Part shown: positions 1 through 7,576 of the stretch, in pieces
How the letters are laid out: each line of letters opens with the position of its first letter
Numbering within the stretch: the first letter of the stretch is position 1
NCBI GenBank assembly: GCA_017509375.1
Contig: JAFWPT010000440.1
Span: 1-12,007 of the forward strand
Source of the DNA: Bacteroidales bacterium
GTDB taxonomy: Bacteria; Bacteroidota; Bacteroidia; Bacteroidales; UBA932
Direction: 5' to 3'
DNA length: 12,007 bases
Position numbers and translations under genes: made by a program
The notes under the pieces: generated by a model
What the model saw: the letters and a program-made list of their open reading frames with translations, nothing else
The model's database searches: none
What the model was told of the DNA's origin: nothing

Positions 1-488
1 GACTCGATGATACGGTTTCCGGCGCTGCCGATTACCGTGACGCTGAAATTGCTCAACTGCACATTTACCACGGGCTCTTTGATATACCCCATAAACGCGA
101 TGCGCTTGCCGATTTCCTCCTCAATCTGCCCGGTCGTCTTGCCGGCTACCGGAAAACTGCCCAGTACGGGAAACTGGATGACGCCTCCGGGATTAACCGT
201 GTACACAGGGGCAGAAGAAGATGAGGAGGAGGATTTGGAGGATTTGGATGCCTCTACACCCTCGGTCGGGGAAATCCCGTTGAACGGAGCCGCAAGCAAA
301 GCGTCTTCGCTGGAAACCAGAATCCTCAGCATATCTCCGGGTTGGATAATCAATTCCGGGGCAGGAAAGGCTTCATAAGCCTTGTCATACTCCATGTCCA
401 GAAGATAACTGAGTTTCTTGGGCGTCGAGCAGGACACGGCCATTCCCAGGAGAATGGCAGCGGCAATCCATTTGAAGCTAGTTTTCAT
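1..488 (-). CDS. Wza-like polysaccharide export lipoprotein, N-terminal part (runs off left edge)
   Basis: Probable outer-membrane polysaccharide export protein of the Poly_export/SLBB (Wza) family, which forms the exit channel for capsule or exopolysaccharide. Only the first 162 residues are in the window; the rest continues past position 1. The ATG at 488 opens a lipoprotein signal peptide: K2 and K6, a hydrophobic core (IAAAILLGMA), then the lipobox AVSC with the acylated Cys at residue 20. It is followed by the family signature IIQPGDMLRILVSS (47-60), APFNG (67-71) and, after a linker, VIQFPVLGSFPVAGKTTGQI (103-122). The segment VVNVQLSNFSVTVIGSAGN (140-158) resembles the start of an SLBB domain. 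The linker at 81-92 is unusual: KSSK followed by seven serines. The gene starts 14 bases after the upstream GT4 stop, so it is probably co-transcribed. Family assignment is strong; the lipid anchor is inferred from the lipobox. Confidence 0.9.
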   Translation of the reverse strand, partial: MKTSFKWIAAAILLGMAVSCSTPKKLSYLLDMEYDKAYEAFPAPELIIQPGDMLRILVSSEDALLAAPFNGISPTEGVEASKSSKSSSSSSSAPVYTVNPGGVIQFPVLGSFPVAGKTTGQIEEEIGKRIAFMGYIKEPVVNVQLSNFSVTVIGSAGNRIIE

Positions 489-502
489 ACGATAAATATA
501 GT

Positions 503-1606
503 CTATTTTATTAATAAATCAAACAATGCCTCCCAGTTATCGGCACAAGGGGCAGCGACAGGGCTTGAAGCGACCGGGCCGAAGGAAGCCAGATTGCCGT
601 CCAGCACCTCCTGCATGCGTGCGCACAGGGCGCCTGCATCGTACACAGGAAAGAAAGCGGCTCTGGACGCACCGGAGGCGGTGTTGTGTGCATAAGGCAA
701 GTCGGCAAGTATCATAGGCTTGGCCGTGGGCATAAACTCCGTGATGGGCAGGCCCCAGGTCTCCGCCCTGGACGGGAATACCAGGCAAGCGGCCTTGCCG
801 TAATAGCGGGCAAGGTCTTCCCGGGCAAGAAGGCCCTTGAATTCCAGGGATTTAACGTTTCCCCATTGTTCCCTGAGCCATCCTGCATAGCGGTTTTCAT
901 CGCCTTTGACGGTAAGCACGGCACGGAAGCGGCCCTCGCCTACGCGGCCTTCCAACAACCTCGCAGCCTCGCAGAAGGTCTCGAAATTCTTATGGCAGTC
1001 TGCCGTAGAAGGATAAAAAAACAACGGAAGCCCGCTAACCGGTTCCTCCGGAATGGGTAGTTCCCTAAAAGCCGGCGGAGCCACGATGATGCGTCCCCGT
1101 GGGAAGCGGATAAGCCTGGAAAGCGCGTCCCGCATCCAGGAAGACTGCACTATCATGTACGCATTCCTGTGGCAGAAGATGCGATAGGAGAACTTGGTCA
1201 GCATGGCGAACAAGGGAATCTTGGCGTCCATGCGGAAGTCCCTGGCATGTATCTTCATGAAAGGGAATGAGGTATGGCAATAAACCGCCTGCCTGCTTGC
1301 TTTTACGCGCGGAGTAGTGTCGTGCAGAGAAAGCCAGAGCTCGGTCGGGGCCAGCTGTTTGGAGAGCCGGTGCATGGTGACGTATTCGCACCACAGGCGG
1401 TGGAACCAGCTTTTGACGCTCCAAGGGATCTCAATGTACTCTATGCCGGGGAAGCTACATAGTTCCCGGCTGTGGACCAGCGCCGTCACGTGCAAGTAGT
1501 CCCGCGCGGAAAGATAGCGCAGGCAGTCCCTCAGGACCGTCAGCGTACCGCCTTTGCGGAGGTTCACCGCAGACACTACGATATTTCTTCGAACAGGCTG
1601 GTCCAT
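503..1606 (-). CDS. GT4-family glycosyltransferase
   Basis: Cytoplasmic GT-B-fold glycosyltransferase (glycosyl transferases group 1, GT4), expected to add one sugar to the lipid-linked repeat unit. From the ATG at 1606 the protein is 367 residues, normal for the family. It opens with the Rossmann strand and glycine loop RNIVVSAVNLRKGGTLTVL (7-25). The C-terminal donor-binding domain contains FYPSTADCHKNF (197-208), FKGLLAREDLARYYGKAACL, and the GT4 E-x7-E motif ETWGLPITE (Glu282 and Glu290). The frame is open to 1633, but ATG 1606 is preferred because it leaves a normal short N-terminus. A GTG at 1576, touching the upstream TAG, would remove the first beta strand. The chosen start overlaps the upstream GT4 gene by 31 bases. 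Donor and acceptor cannot be told from the sequence. Confidence 0.92.
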   Translation of the reverse strand: MDQPVRRNIVVSAVNLRKGGTLTVLRDCLRYLSARDYLHVTALVHSRELCSFPGIEYIEIPWSVKSWFHRLWCEYVTMHRLSKQLAPTELWLSLHDTTPRVKASRQAVYCHTSFPFMKIHARDFRMDAKIPLFAMLTKFSYRIFCHRNAYMIVQSSWMRDALSRLIRFPRGRIIVAPPAFRELPIPEEPVSGLPLFFYPSTADCHKNFETFCEAARLLEGRVGEGRFRAVLTVKGDENRYAGWLREQWGNVKSLEFKGLLAREDLARYYGKAACLVFPSRAETWGLPITEFMPTAKPMILADLPYAHNTASGASRAAFFPVYDAGALCARMQEVLDGNLASFGPVASSPVAAPCADNWEALFDLLIK

Positions 1607-2700
1607 TGTTGCATAATAGTATCGGGGGCCCATCTGCGGGCTCCTTCATAAGCCGCGGCGCCCATCCGGAGCCGGAGGGCGTCATCCAGCATAATCCGCC
1701 GCAAAGCCGATGCCAGAGCGGGCACATTTCCTTCTTTTACCAGAAGGCCGTCCACGCCGTCCCGTATAATCTCCCGCGGGCCGCATTGGCAGTCAAACGA
1801 TACGGCCGGCACGCCGAAGGCCTGAGCTTCCAGCAGCACCATCGGAAGTCCCTCATAATGAGAGGAAAGGGCCACGATGGAAGCGTTACTGTAGCAGGCC
1901 GCTATATCGGAAACGTTCCCGGCGAAGCGGACCGAATCGGAAACACCCAGGCTCTCTGCCTGCTTGATAAGTTCACCTCTGAGTTCTCCGTCGCCGGCAA
2001 GCATCAGTTTCCAACCCGGTGCGGCAGCGACTGCTATCTTCCAGGCATCCAGCAGGCGGTCCAGCCCCTTCTGGTACGTGAGCCTTCCTACGGCGAGGAC
2101 TACCCTGCTGTCCAGCGGAGCCGGCCTGTCGGGATGGAAGTTGACCGGATTGCCGATGACACGGATGTTCTCTCCCGCACCCCAATTGCGGCGGTCATCC
2201 TGGGTAAGCACCACAAAGCGTGCGTACTTTTTCACCAGGCTGGCGTCCTGCCGGCTGCGCAGACGGTCCACCAGGGCCCAGAGTCCGCTCCGGCCGTACT
2301 GCAGGCGTTTCAGGCGCGAAAAATGCACCTCCAGCACTTTGGCGCTCCCGTCGTGGATGCGCGGAAGGAGGTTAACTTCGTTGCAGAACATGGACACGGT
2401 AATGTCGGGTTTCAGTTCCTTGAGCACTTTCTCCAGTGCCTTCCGGTGCCGCAGCTGTTTGCCGGGATAATGCACCAGTTTGTCCCATAGCCCGGCGCCG
2501 TTGTTGTCTTCATAGCCGATGCCAAGGTCCCGCACTTCGATGCGCTCATCCAGCGGGAATGCGTAGGGTCGCCCCTTCTGCTCAGTAGTCAGGATACTTA
2601 CCCGGTATCCGTTGGCTACCAGCCAGTTAGCTTTGTCGGCCAGCACCCGCTCCATCCCCGCGGGACGGTAAAACCCGGCTATGTTGTAGAGGATGTGCAT
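1576..2700 (-). CDS. GT4-family glycosyltransferase (AmsD-like)
   Basis: GT-B retaining glycosyltransferase of family GT4, 374 residues, the usual length. It begins with MHILYNIAGFYRPAGMERV, a typical start in which a glycine-rich loop follows the first strand. The second Rossmann domain carries VLAVGRLTYQKGLDRLLDAW (201-220), the GDG turn at 236-238, and the E-x7-E catalytic/nucleotide-binding motif EGLPMVLLE (Glu283, Glu291). This is followed by CQCGPREII, a variant of the CPTGPREII-type element seen in many exopolysaccharide GT4 enzymes. It probably adds a hexose or N-acetylhexosamine in the cytoplasm, but the specificity is not readable. Its ATG lies inside the last 22 bases of the polymerase gene, and its end overlaps the next GT4 gene, so the three genes are likely translationally coupled. 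The coding strand is GC-rich (one 60-base line around 2041 is 67% GC). Confidence 0.94.
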   Translation of the reverse strand: MHILYNIAGFYRPAGMERVLADKANWLVANGYRVSILTTEQKGRPYAFPLDERIEVRDLGIGYEDNNGAGLWDKLVHYPGKQLRHRKALEKVLKELKPDITVSMFCNEVNLLPRIHDGSAKVLEVHFSRLKRLQYGRSGLWALVDRLRSRQDASLVKKYARFVVLTQDDRRNWGAGENIRVIGNPVNFHPDRPAPLDSRVVLAVGRLTYQKGLDRLLDAWKIAVAAAPGWKLMLAGDGELRGELIKQAESLGVSDSVRFAGNVSDIAACYSNASIVALSSHYEGLPMVLLEAQAFGVPAVSFDCQCGPREIIRDGVDGLLVKEGNVPALASALRRIMLDDALRLRMGAAAYEGARRWAPDTIMQQWTSLFEEIS

Positions 2701-3986
2701 GCTGATGATTTTGCTTCCTGCTTATCCTGCAACGCGGCTGCGGAGAGGAAAAGAGCGAAGAAAAGGAAGACGTCGGTAGATACCTTAGCCCAGACAATAA
2801 GCCCTACCGCCAGAGCCAGGATGAACAGGAAACGTTCGTTCCGAAAATGTCGGATACAAATTATGGCAGATTCGATGATGACGCCCATCATCGGGATGAG
2901 CCCAACGATGCCGAAGTAGAAAATGAAGCGCAGGTAGCCTACATCGGTCCCCATATAATATCCCTGATCAGTAGCATCTCCCAAATAATTAATATCATTC
3001 CGGGAGTTTTCAAAGTAGCCGTCACCGATAATCCAGGTATGAATCGTTTCTGGCCATACAACCATGGTTTTCAGCTTTTCTGTTGAAGTTACCTCCCAGT
3101 ATCCTTTTTCCGCAAGGGAGAAAAAGCCTTCGAAGGCGAAGCGGAACAACTTTCGGGCATCGGGATTGGTGTTATATAAAATAACACTGACAATGATACC
3201 GACAGTCAAAAGCCCTAGCCAGGATAAGAGGGCGGGAAGTTTGGAGGCTTCCGCACGATTCGGTTTGAGATAGAGTCCGGCCAGGATGACGACGATACCA
3301 ATGGCTGTTCCGACCAGCGCTGTCCGGGCAATCATATTGCCGATGACCGATATCGCCAAAAAACTGAGGATATAAAAAATCCGCTCAACGGATTTCAACG
3401 GCTCCAAGACTTCCGCGAGGTAAAAGGCGAGGGAAGTCAGCACAATGGCAAAACGAAGTCCCGCCACATCCAGCAGAGCGCCGATTCCATAAATACGTTT
3501 CACTTTGTGAGCGACCTCTTGTCCAACCATGAAGTAGGAATCTACCCAGCGGGAGAATCCGGGGCTAGAATCAATAACCAGTGAAAGTACGCATTGTGCT
3601 AAACAGACAACAGTCAAATAGTTTAGAACCAGCTTGATATCTATCTTTCCGTGTACGCCTTTAATCAGGCTGCAGATGAAGAACGCAGCACTGAGCCAGA
3701 CACTGAAAGAGATGAGATAAGACACGTAGCTGTCATCCGGTGTCTGATTGATCGTAATGGACACGAGTGATGCCAGTGAGACACCGGCAGCGGCGGCAAA
3801 TAGCAACAATAGTTCCAGAGGAATATCCAGACTCCTGCGGCGTCTCAATTCCAGAGCGACGCAAGCCAACCCCAGGACGGCCTCCATCATCTTGGTATTC
3901 ACACCAGGGAAGAATGTGAACTCTACGGGGAAGTAGAAGAAACTTACAAAGATACCCGTGATGATTATTTGCAGCAGCTTAATCAT
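2679..3986 (-). CDS. O-antigen/capsule repeat-unit polymerase (Wzy-like) membrane protein
   Basis: Polytopic inner-membrane protein of 435 residues with about 11 hydrophobic segments (roughly 4-23, 33-47, 56-76, 90-108, 117-137, 168-192, 202-222, then more to about 268, and two or three after 345). A large hydrophilic loop lies at about 270-345. This late, long periplasmic loop between helices is the layout of Wzy/WaaL proteins. The loop holds TIHTWIIGDGYFENS and is followed by GTDVGYLRFIFYFGIVGL, an arrangement I associate with Wzy-like proteins of Bacteroidota. It would join repeat units on undecaprenyl pyrophosphate at the periplasmic face. The start is firm: its ATG overlaps the upstream GT2 stop by one base (TAATG). 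Sequence identity between Wzy proteins is low, so the call rests on topology and context. An O-antigen ligase is the main alternative, since both share the PF04932 fold. Confidence 0.82.
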   Translation of the reverse strand: MIKLLQIIITGIFVSFFYFPVEFTFFPGVNTKMMEAVLGLACVALELRRRRSLDIPLELLLLFAAAAGVSLASLVSITINQTPDDSYVSYLISFSVWLSAAFFICSLIKGVHGKIDIKLVLNYLTVVCLAQCVLSLVIDSSPGFSRWVDSYFMVGQEVAHKVKRIYGIGALLDVAGLRFAIVLTSLAFYLAEVLEPLKSVERIFYILSFLAISVIGNMIARTALVGTAIGIVVILAGLYLKPNRAEASKLPALLSWLGLLTVGIIVSVILYNTNPDARKLFRFAFEGFFSLAEKGYWEVTSTEKLKTMVVWPETIHTWIIGDGYFENSRNDINYLGDATDQGYYMGTDVGYLRFIFYFGIVGLIPMMGVIIESAIICIRHFRNERFLFILALAVGLIVWAKVSTDVFLFFALFLSAAALQDKQEAKSSACTSSTT

Positions 3987-4960
3987 TAGCTCCGATGGAA
4001 GATTTTATAGTATACGTTGTTCACCGCAAAGGTATAGAGTGCTACAAGTGGATACAAATGCAGGCGGGCACACTGCTGCAGCAGAACCGTACGCCGGGGC
4101 AGAATGGTATTCTTCCCGATGAAGGCATTGGCTTCCGGATACCACAGGTGCCAGAGGCGGTATTGGGAGTAGCTGCCGCTAAAAAGAAAAGGCAGCTTGA
4201 TATTCAATTTGAACAGGGCGATAAACAAGGCTTTATCCGTAGTGGCCCACTCTTGCAGAGTATCCAGTGTCTTGCTTGCATTGTACGCAATGTCGGCAAG
4301 ATGTCGCTCGGAAAAAGTGTTGGTGAAAGCCCCGCCGTTGGTTTTCATGTAATGGTAAAGCGGTTTTGCCACTCGGACGATACCCTTCGAACGGAGTCCC
4401 AGAGCAATCATGGTCATGTCCTCGCCCATGGAATGCCCGGCAGGGAACCGGACAGGGGTGGGAGATTCATACAGCTCACGTTTCACCAGCTTGTTCCAGA
4501 CATTGTATTTCATCATGCCGGCCAGGAATCCCTCCTTTACCATGGTTTCGGCATCCGGATAATCCGGGGTGAGCATATGCCTGCGGGAATCTCCGAAGTC
4601 GATGTAGAAATCGCAATAGGCGAAATCGGCCCCGGAATGAATGGCTTCGCCGTACAACTCTTCCAGCATGGTAGGCTCCAACCAGTCGTCGGAGTCACAG
4701 TGGAAAATGAATTCTCCTTTCGCCTCAGCGAGTCCTGTATTCCTTGCCGCGGGAAGACCCTGGTTTTGAGTGTGCACCAAAATTCGGGCATCTCTATGGT
4801 ATTCCGCCAACACCTTTCGAAGAATCTCGGCACTGTCATCCGGCGATGCGTCATCCACAAAGATGAACTCCACTTCCTGTAGCGTCTGCTCCATCAAGGA
4901 GCGGGCGCAACGTTCGATAAACGGAGCGACTTTGTAAAAGGGGATGATGACGGAAACCAT
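3986..4960 (-). CDS. GT2-family glycosyltransferase
   Basis: GT-A inverting glycosyltransferase of family GT2, 324 residues. The N-terminal nucleotide-sugar domain is complete: VSVIIPFYKVAPFIERCARS (2-21), VEFIFVDDASPDDS with the UDP-binding acidic pair at 35-36, NQGLPAARNTGLAEAKGEFI (66-85), and the metal-binding DSDD at 89-92 followed by WLEP. The C-terminal part includes an aromatic, basic region near the end (RRTVLLQQCARLHLYPLVAL), which may lie against the membrane. It is expected to extend the lipid-linked repeat unit on the cytoplasmic side. Its stop is fused to the start of the Wzy-like gene, and it lies 12 bases downstream of a membrane acyltransferase gene. The sugar transferred cannot be predicted. 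GC content is visibly higher than in the two acyltransferase genes upstream. Confidence 0.95.
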   Translation of the reverse strand: MVSVIIPFYKVAPFIERCARSLMEQTLQEVEFIFVDDASPDDSAEILRKVLAEYHRDARILVHTQNQGLPAARNTGLAEAKGEFIFHCDSDDWLEPTMLEELYGEAIHSGADFAYCDFYIDFGDSRRHMLTPDYPDAETMVKEGFLAGMMKYNVWNKLVKRELYESPTPVRFPAGHSMGEDMTMIALGLRSKGIVRVAKPLYHYMKTNGGAFTNTFSERHLADIAYNASKTLDTLQEWATTDKALFIALFKLNIKLPFLFSGSYSQYRLWHLWYPEANAFIGKNTILPRRTVLLQQCARLHLYPLVALYTFAVNNVYYKIFHRS

Positions 4961-4972
4961 AATCTTAGCTCA

Positions 4973-5965
4973 CTAAATCTTTAAAAACGGAACCCTCTTT
5001 GCGATTATAGTCAAACAATAGGATGTAATTCCCACTGAGGCAATCCCCAATAGCCAGAAAAGGATACCGGGTTTTGCCCAAGTTCCAGAAATAGAGGCAT
5101 AAATAGCAAACAAATATGTCTGAAAACAATACAAACCTTTGGACTCTTTCCCCATAACCTGAGTAATGCGGCATTTTTGAATTATATCCTCAGGAATCAA
5201 GCGTAATCCCGATAAGACGGCCAAACAACCGAACACACCAATCAGATCCCTATAAACGTCTATATACAAAAGATGATTCCACTCTTGAATTCCGCTAAAC
5301 AGATAGACTCCTGTCCGATAGAATAAGAAATCTTTGTTGAAGGATAGGAGAAGTATCAGAAAAGCCACTGAAAAGAAGATAAAAAAGCCAAGTTTGTACT
5401 TCACCCAAAAGCCACTCTCCCAAAACCTAGCCAAACCTATTCCTACGAGAAAACAAGGGTATAAAAATTTGACCCCGGCCAACTCTCCGTAATCCGGAAA
5501 AAACAACCCGGACAATGACACCAAAATGGCTATCCACCAACGAAACTGTAGAGGCGACAGGCGCCATATCAAAGCCGTTATGACAGATGAAATGAACACC
5601 GCTTGCAGAAACCAAAGTGTATGACTCAATGTATCAAGGTAATTCAAGAGCGTGTACTTTCCTCTGCATACCCATAAAAACCAGACAGAGCCGAAAACCA
5701 AGATGGGAATCAGTAGGGATTGCGATCTTTTTGCAAAAATAGTTTTGAACGTATATTTCTTTAAACTTGATGCGAACAAATAACCGCTGATCAACATAAA
5801 TAGCGGCATGTGAAAACTATATATAAAAAGATAAAACGGATTATCGAAAAAAGCGTTCGTCTGCGTATAACAGGCACCGCTACCAGACTGGATGGAATGT
5901 CCAAACAATACAAGAAGAACGGCTATCCCCTTTGCAACGTCCCAAAACGGGTTACGATTATTCAT
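4973..5965 (-). CDS. Membrane acyltransferase 3 family protein (polysaccharide O-acylation)
   Basis: Integral-membrane acyltransferase of the Acyl_transf_3 (PF01757, OafA/NodX/WecH-type) family, 330 residues and about 10 predicted membrane segments. The N-terminus shows the family signature: FWDVAKGIAVLLVLFGHS, with the conserved His at residue 23, and the second block SFHMPLFMLISGYLF (50-64). Family members move an acyl group, usually acetyl or succinyl, from the cytoplasmic CoA pool onto sugars on the periplasmic side. This one probably modifies the repeat unit. It is followed 12 bases later by a GT2 gene and preceded by a 73-base gap, the largest in the window. The gene is clearly AT-richer than the GT4 genes (two sampled 60-base lines are 37-38% GC), suggesting a separate origin. 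An intact reading frame and an ordinary N-terminus make 5965 the likely start. Confidence 0.92.
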   Translation of the reverse strand: MNNRNPFWDVAKGIAVLLVLFGHSIQSGSGACYTQTNAFFDNPFYLFIYSFHMPLFMLISGYLFASSLKKYTFKTIFAKRSQSLLIPILVFGSVWFLWVCRGKYTLLNYLDTLSHTLWFLQAVFISSVITALIWRLSPLQFRWWIAILVSLSGLFFPDYGELAGVKFLYPCFLVGIGLARFWESGFWVKYKLGFFIFFSVAFLILLLSFNKDFLFYRTGVYLFSGIQEWNHLLYIDVYRDLIGVFGCLAVLSGLRLIPEDIIQKCRITQVMGKESKGLYCFQTYLFAIYASISGTWAKPGILFWLLGIASVGITSYCLTIIAKRVPFLKI

Positions 5966-6030
5966 AGCGAAAGCAATCTATCGGAGTGAATAATAATCAC
6001 AAAAAAAAGCACAATCTGCAGTAACTCCAT
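5962..6030 (-). CDS. Possible 22-residue hydrophobic small ORF in the largest gap (speculative)
   Basis: The 73-base gap between the two membrane acyltransferase genes holds an ATG at 6030 that opens a 22-codon frame. It ends in a TGA overlapping the ATG of the downstream acyltransferase (ATGA). The peptide starts MELLQIVLFFVIII and ends HSDRLLSL, so it could span a membrane once or serve as a coupling leader. The frame crosses a run of eight T (6008-6001 on the coding strand). No homologue is recognised, and an AT-rich 69-base frame can easily arise by chance. The gap otherwise shows no convincing promoter or hairpin. Kept only as a low-confidence candidate. Confidence 0.15.
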   Translation of the reverse strand: MELLQIVLFFVIIIHSDRLLSL

Positions 6031-6038
6031 TTTGGCAA

Positions 6039-6977
6039 TTACCCGGTCTTCTTTAAAGAGCTAGACAACAAAAGGGACACTAACGTGGCCATTACGACAG
6101 TAACAAGATAGAGCAACGGTCCTCTGCTGAAGCCCGCCAGCAGTACAAGTAATCCTGCAAATACCATATGTGTAAGATATACATATTTACTCACGGTCCC
6201 TATCAGAATTGCCGTCTTTACTTTTAATTGCGGCAGCTTTAACCGGAGTGAAATAAGGAACAAGCTTGCCGCCAGGGCGGGTAAAAGCAGATGACTGAAC
6301 TGAAAACCTATGAAAGATACTACAACCAGAAGTATATCCCATAAAACAGGATTATGGACAAGATTCTTCGTTTCCCATTGCCGGATAATACCTCCTCCAG
6401 TAACAAAAAGAAGCCCGACAAATACACCATTCCTCGTTGTCTTGAACAAACGGGCATAAACTGAAATCTCTTCTAACGGATAGAGGTCTGCAAACAGATA
6501 CAGTGATAATCCTATCAAACACATTGCCCAAAGAGGGATTCCAATTCTCCGCATCAGCCATATCAACGCACCGTCCCATACAAGTGCCAGCAAGTACCAT
6601 AATGGCCAGGAAAGGTAATTCTCCCCTACCAGAATGACGTTTCGCAACCAAACGACAACGGACTTGGAGAAGGGAAGTTGGTCCTGCCAAAAACCTATGA
6701 CAGCAAAAGGGAGATAGATGATAGTCCAGATTATATATAGTTTCAACACTTTCCAGGTCCAGTTCCGAATGGCGCAAAGATCTTTTTCTTTGTCGCCGTT
6801 CAACTTGCCGAACAAGAAAAAGCCGCTTGCCAGAAAGAACCAGGGAACGGCTGTTTCCAACAATCCCATCAATGTCCAATTGGTTGTATGAATGGCCACG
6901 ACAAGGAATGCCATTATCAACTTTTCAAGATAGATGCCTTTGTATATCTGCTGTGTTGGAGGCATCCTATTTGTCAT
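6039..6977 (-). CDS. Second membrane acyltransferase 3 family protein
   Basis: A 312-residue, largely hydrophobic protein of the Acyl_transf_3 family, more divergent than its neighbour. The signature is readable: [20 protein letters not shown] with the conserved His at residue 30, and [17 protein letters not shown] (43-59), equivalent to the second family block. About 9-10 hydrophobic stretches follow. It resembles the Bacteroidota acyltransferases found in capsule loci, which probably O-acetylate the polysaccharide or its lipid-linked repeat unit. The target sugar is unknown. The ATG at 6977 overlaps the TGA of the CatB-like acetyltransferase gene (ATGA), supporting this start and coupled translation. 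Having this gene, the next membrane acyltransferase and two soluble acetyltransferases together suggests a heavily acylated product. GC content is intermediate to low. Confidence 0.85.
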   Translation of the reverse strand: MTNRMPPTQQIYKGIYLEKLIMAFLVVAIHTTNWTLMGLLETAVPWFFLASGFFLFGKLNGDKEKDLCAIRNWTWKVLKLYIIWTIIYLPFAVIGFWQDQLPFSKSVVVWLRNVILVGENYLSWPLWYLLALVWDGALIWLMRRIGIPLWAMCLIGLSLYLFADLYPLEEISVYARLFKTTRNGVFVGLLFVTGGGIIRQWETKNLVHNPVLWDILLVVVSFIGFQFSHLLLPALAASLFLISLRLKLPQLKVKTAILIGTVSKYVYLTHMVFAGLLVLLAGFSRGPLLYLVTVVMATLVSLLLSSSLKKTG

Positions 6978-7576
6978 TTATTAATATCTTCTGATGAAAA
7001 GACTTTTTTCATCTCATCTAGATTACTGAAAAGAACCCAATTGGACTTCAGCCATTCGACCGGCCTGTCCCACCATTGACTTTTGAGCAGAAATGCGATA
7101 GTTTCTTCATCGAATCGATATTTCAGTATTTTGGCGGGTACCCCGCCGACAATGGCATATGGAGGAACATCTTTCGTGACAACGGCACCGGAGAGGACGA
7201 CGGCGCCATCTCCTATTGTCAATCCGCCTGTTATAGACACGCGGTCACCAATCCAGACATCGTTGCCGATGGAAGCCATCGGCCTCAATTCTTCAAACCG
7301 TTGCTCTTTGGCGAAAGTGTACATCGCCTGCTTCTGAAGAGAGTAGAATACCGGAGAGGTGGTGACAAACGGTGCGCCCAGAGGGTGAGTTCCTCTGGCG
7401 ATGCGTAACTCGGCGCCGATAGAGGTGAAGCGGCCGATGTTTGCCTCAACATGGCAATCCGTTCCGATATAGGTACCATAGCCCATTGATCCGGAAAAAG
7501 CAGAACGGTTGCCAATACTGTTTGCACCTTCAAATGCAGATTCAGCCGAAATGCTTGTTGACCGATTAAACCGCAC
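6974..7576 (-). CDS. CatB-like O-acetyltransferase (left-handed beta-helix), probably N-terminally truncated
   Basis: Soluble acyl-CoA-dependent acetyltransferase of the hexapeptide-repeat xenobiotic/CatB-like group, expected to O-acetylate a sugar of the repeat unit in the cytoplasm. Hexapeptide repeats run from about residue 18 ([27 protein letters not shown]) and resume after a loop ([40 protein letters not shown]). The loop holds [13 protein letters not shown], with the probable catalytic His at 64, and the C-terminal [10 protein letters not shown] is typical of the group. The longest uninterrupted frame begins at a GTG at 7576, giving 200 residues. The frame continues upstream to an ATG at 7672 that overlaps the preceding gene's stop, but an in-frame TAG (7627-7625) interrupts it. 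The catalytic core is intact, so activity depends on whether translation restarts at or near the GTG. The stop overlaps the next gene's ATG. Confidence 0.8.
   Translation of the reverse strand: MRFNRSTSISAESAFEGANSIGNRSAFSGSMGYGTYIGTDCHVEANIGRFTSIGAELRIARGTHPLGAPFVTTSPVFYSLQKQAMYTFAKEQRFEELRPMASIGNDVWIGDRVSITGGLTIGDGAVVLSGAVVTKDVPPYAIVGGVPAKILKYRFDEETIAFLLKSQWWDRPVEWLKSNWVLFSNLDEMKKVFSSEDINK

Noticed and set aside
1607..1633. Upstream extension of the last GT4 gene to 1633
   Set aside because: The extra nine residues lie deep inside the preceding gene, add nothing family-like, and would enlarge the overlap. The ATG at 1606 gives a normal N-terminus.
1606..2490. Long plus-strand open frame of 294 codons opposite the GT4 gene
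   Set aside because: It is antisense to a GT4 gene with clear motifs. It shows no recognisable domain, and its composition is that of a shadow frame in GC-rich DNA.
3995..4882. Plus-strand open frame of 295 codons opposite the GT2 gene
   Set aside because: It mirrors the GT2 gene (VDDAS and DSDD motifs on the minus strand) and has no family motif of its own.
5966..6038. Promoter, terminator or regulatory RNA in the largest gap
   Set aside because: I could not find a convincing Bacteroidota -7/-33 pair or a stem followed by T in the coding direction. The T-run lies without a GC-rich stem before it.
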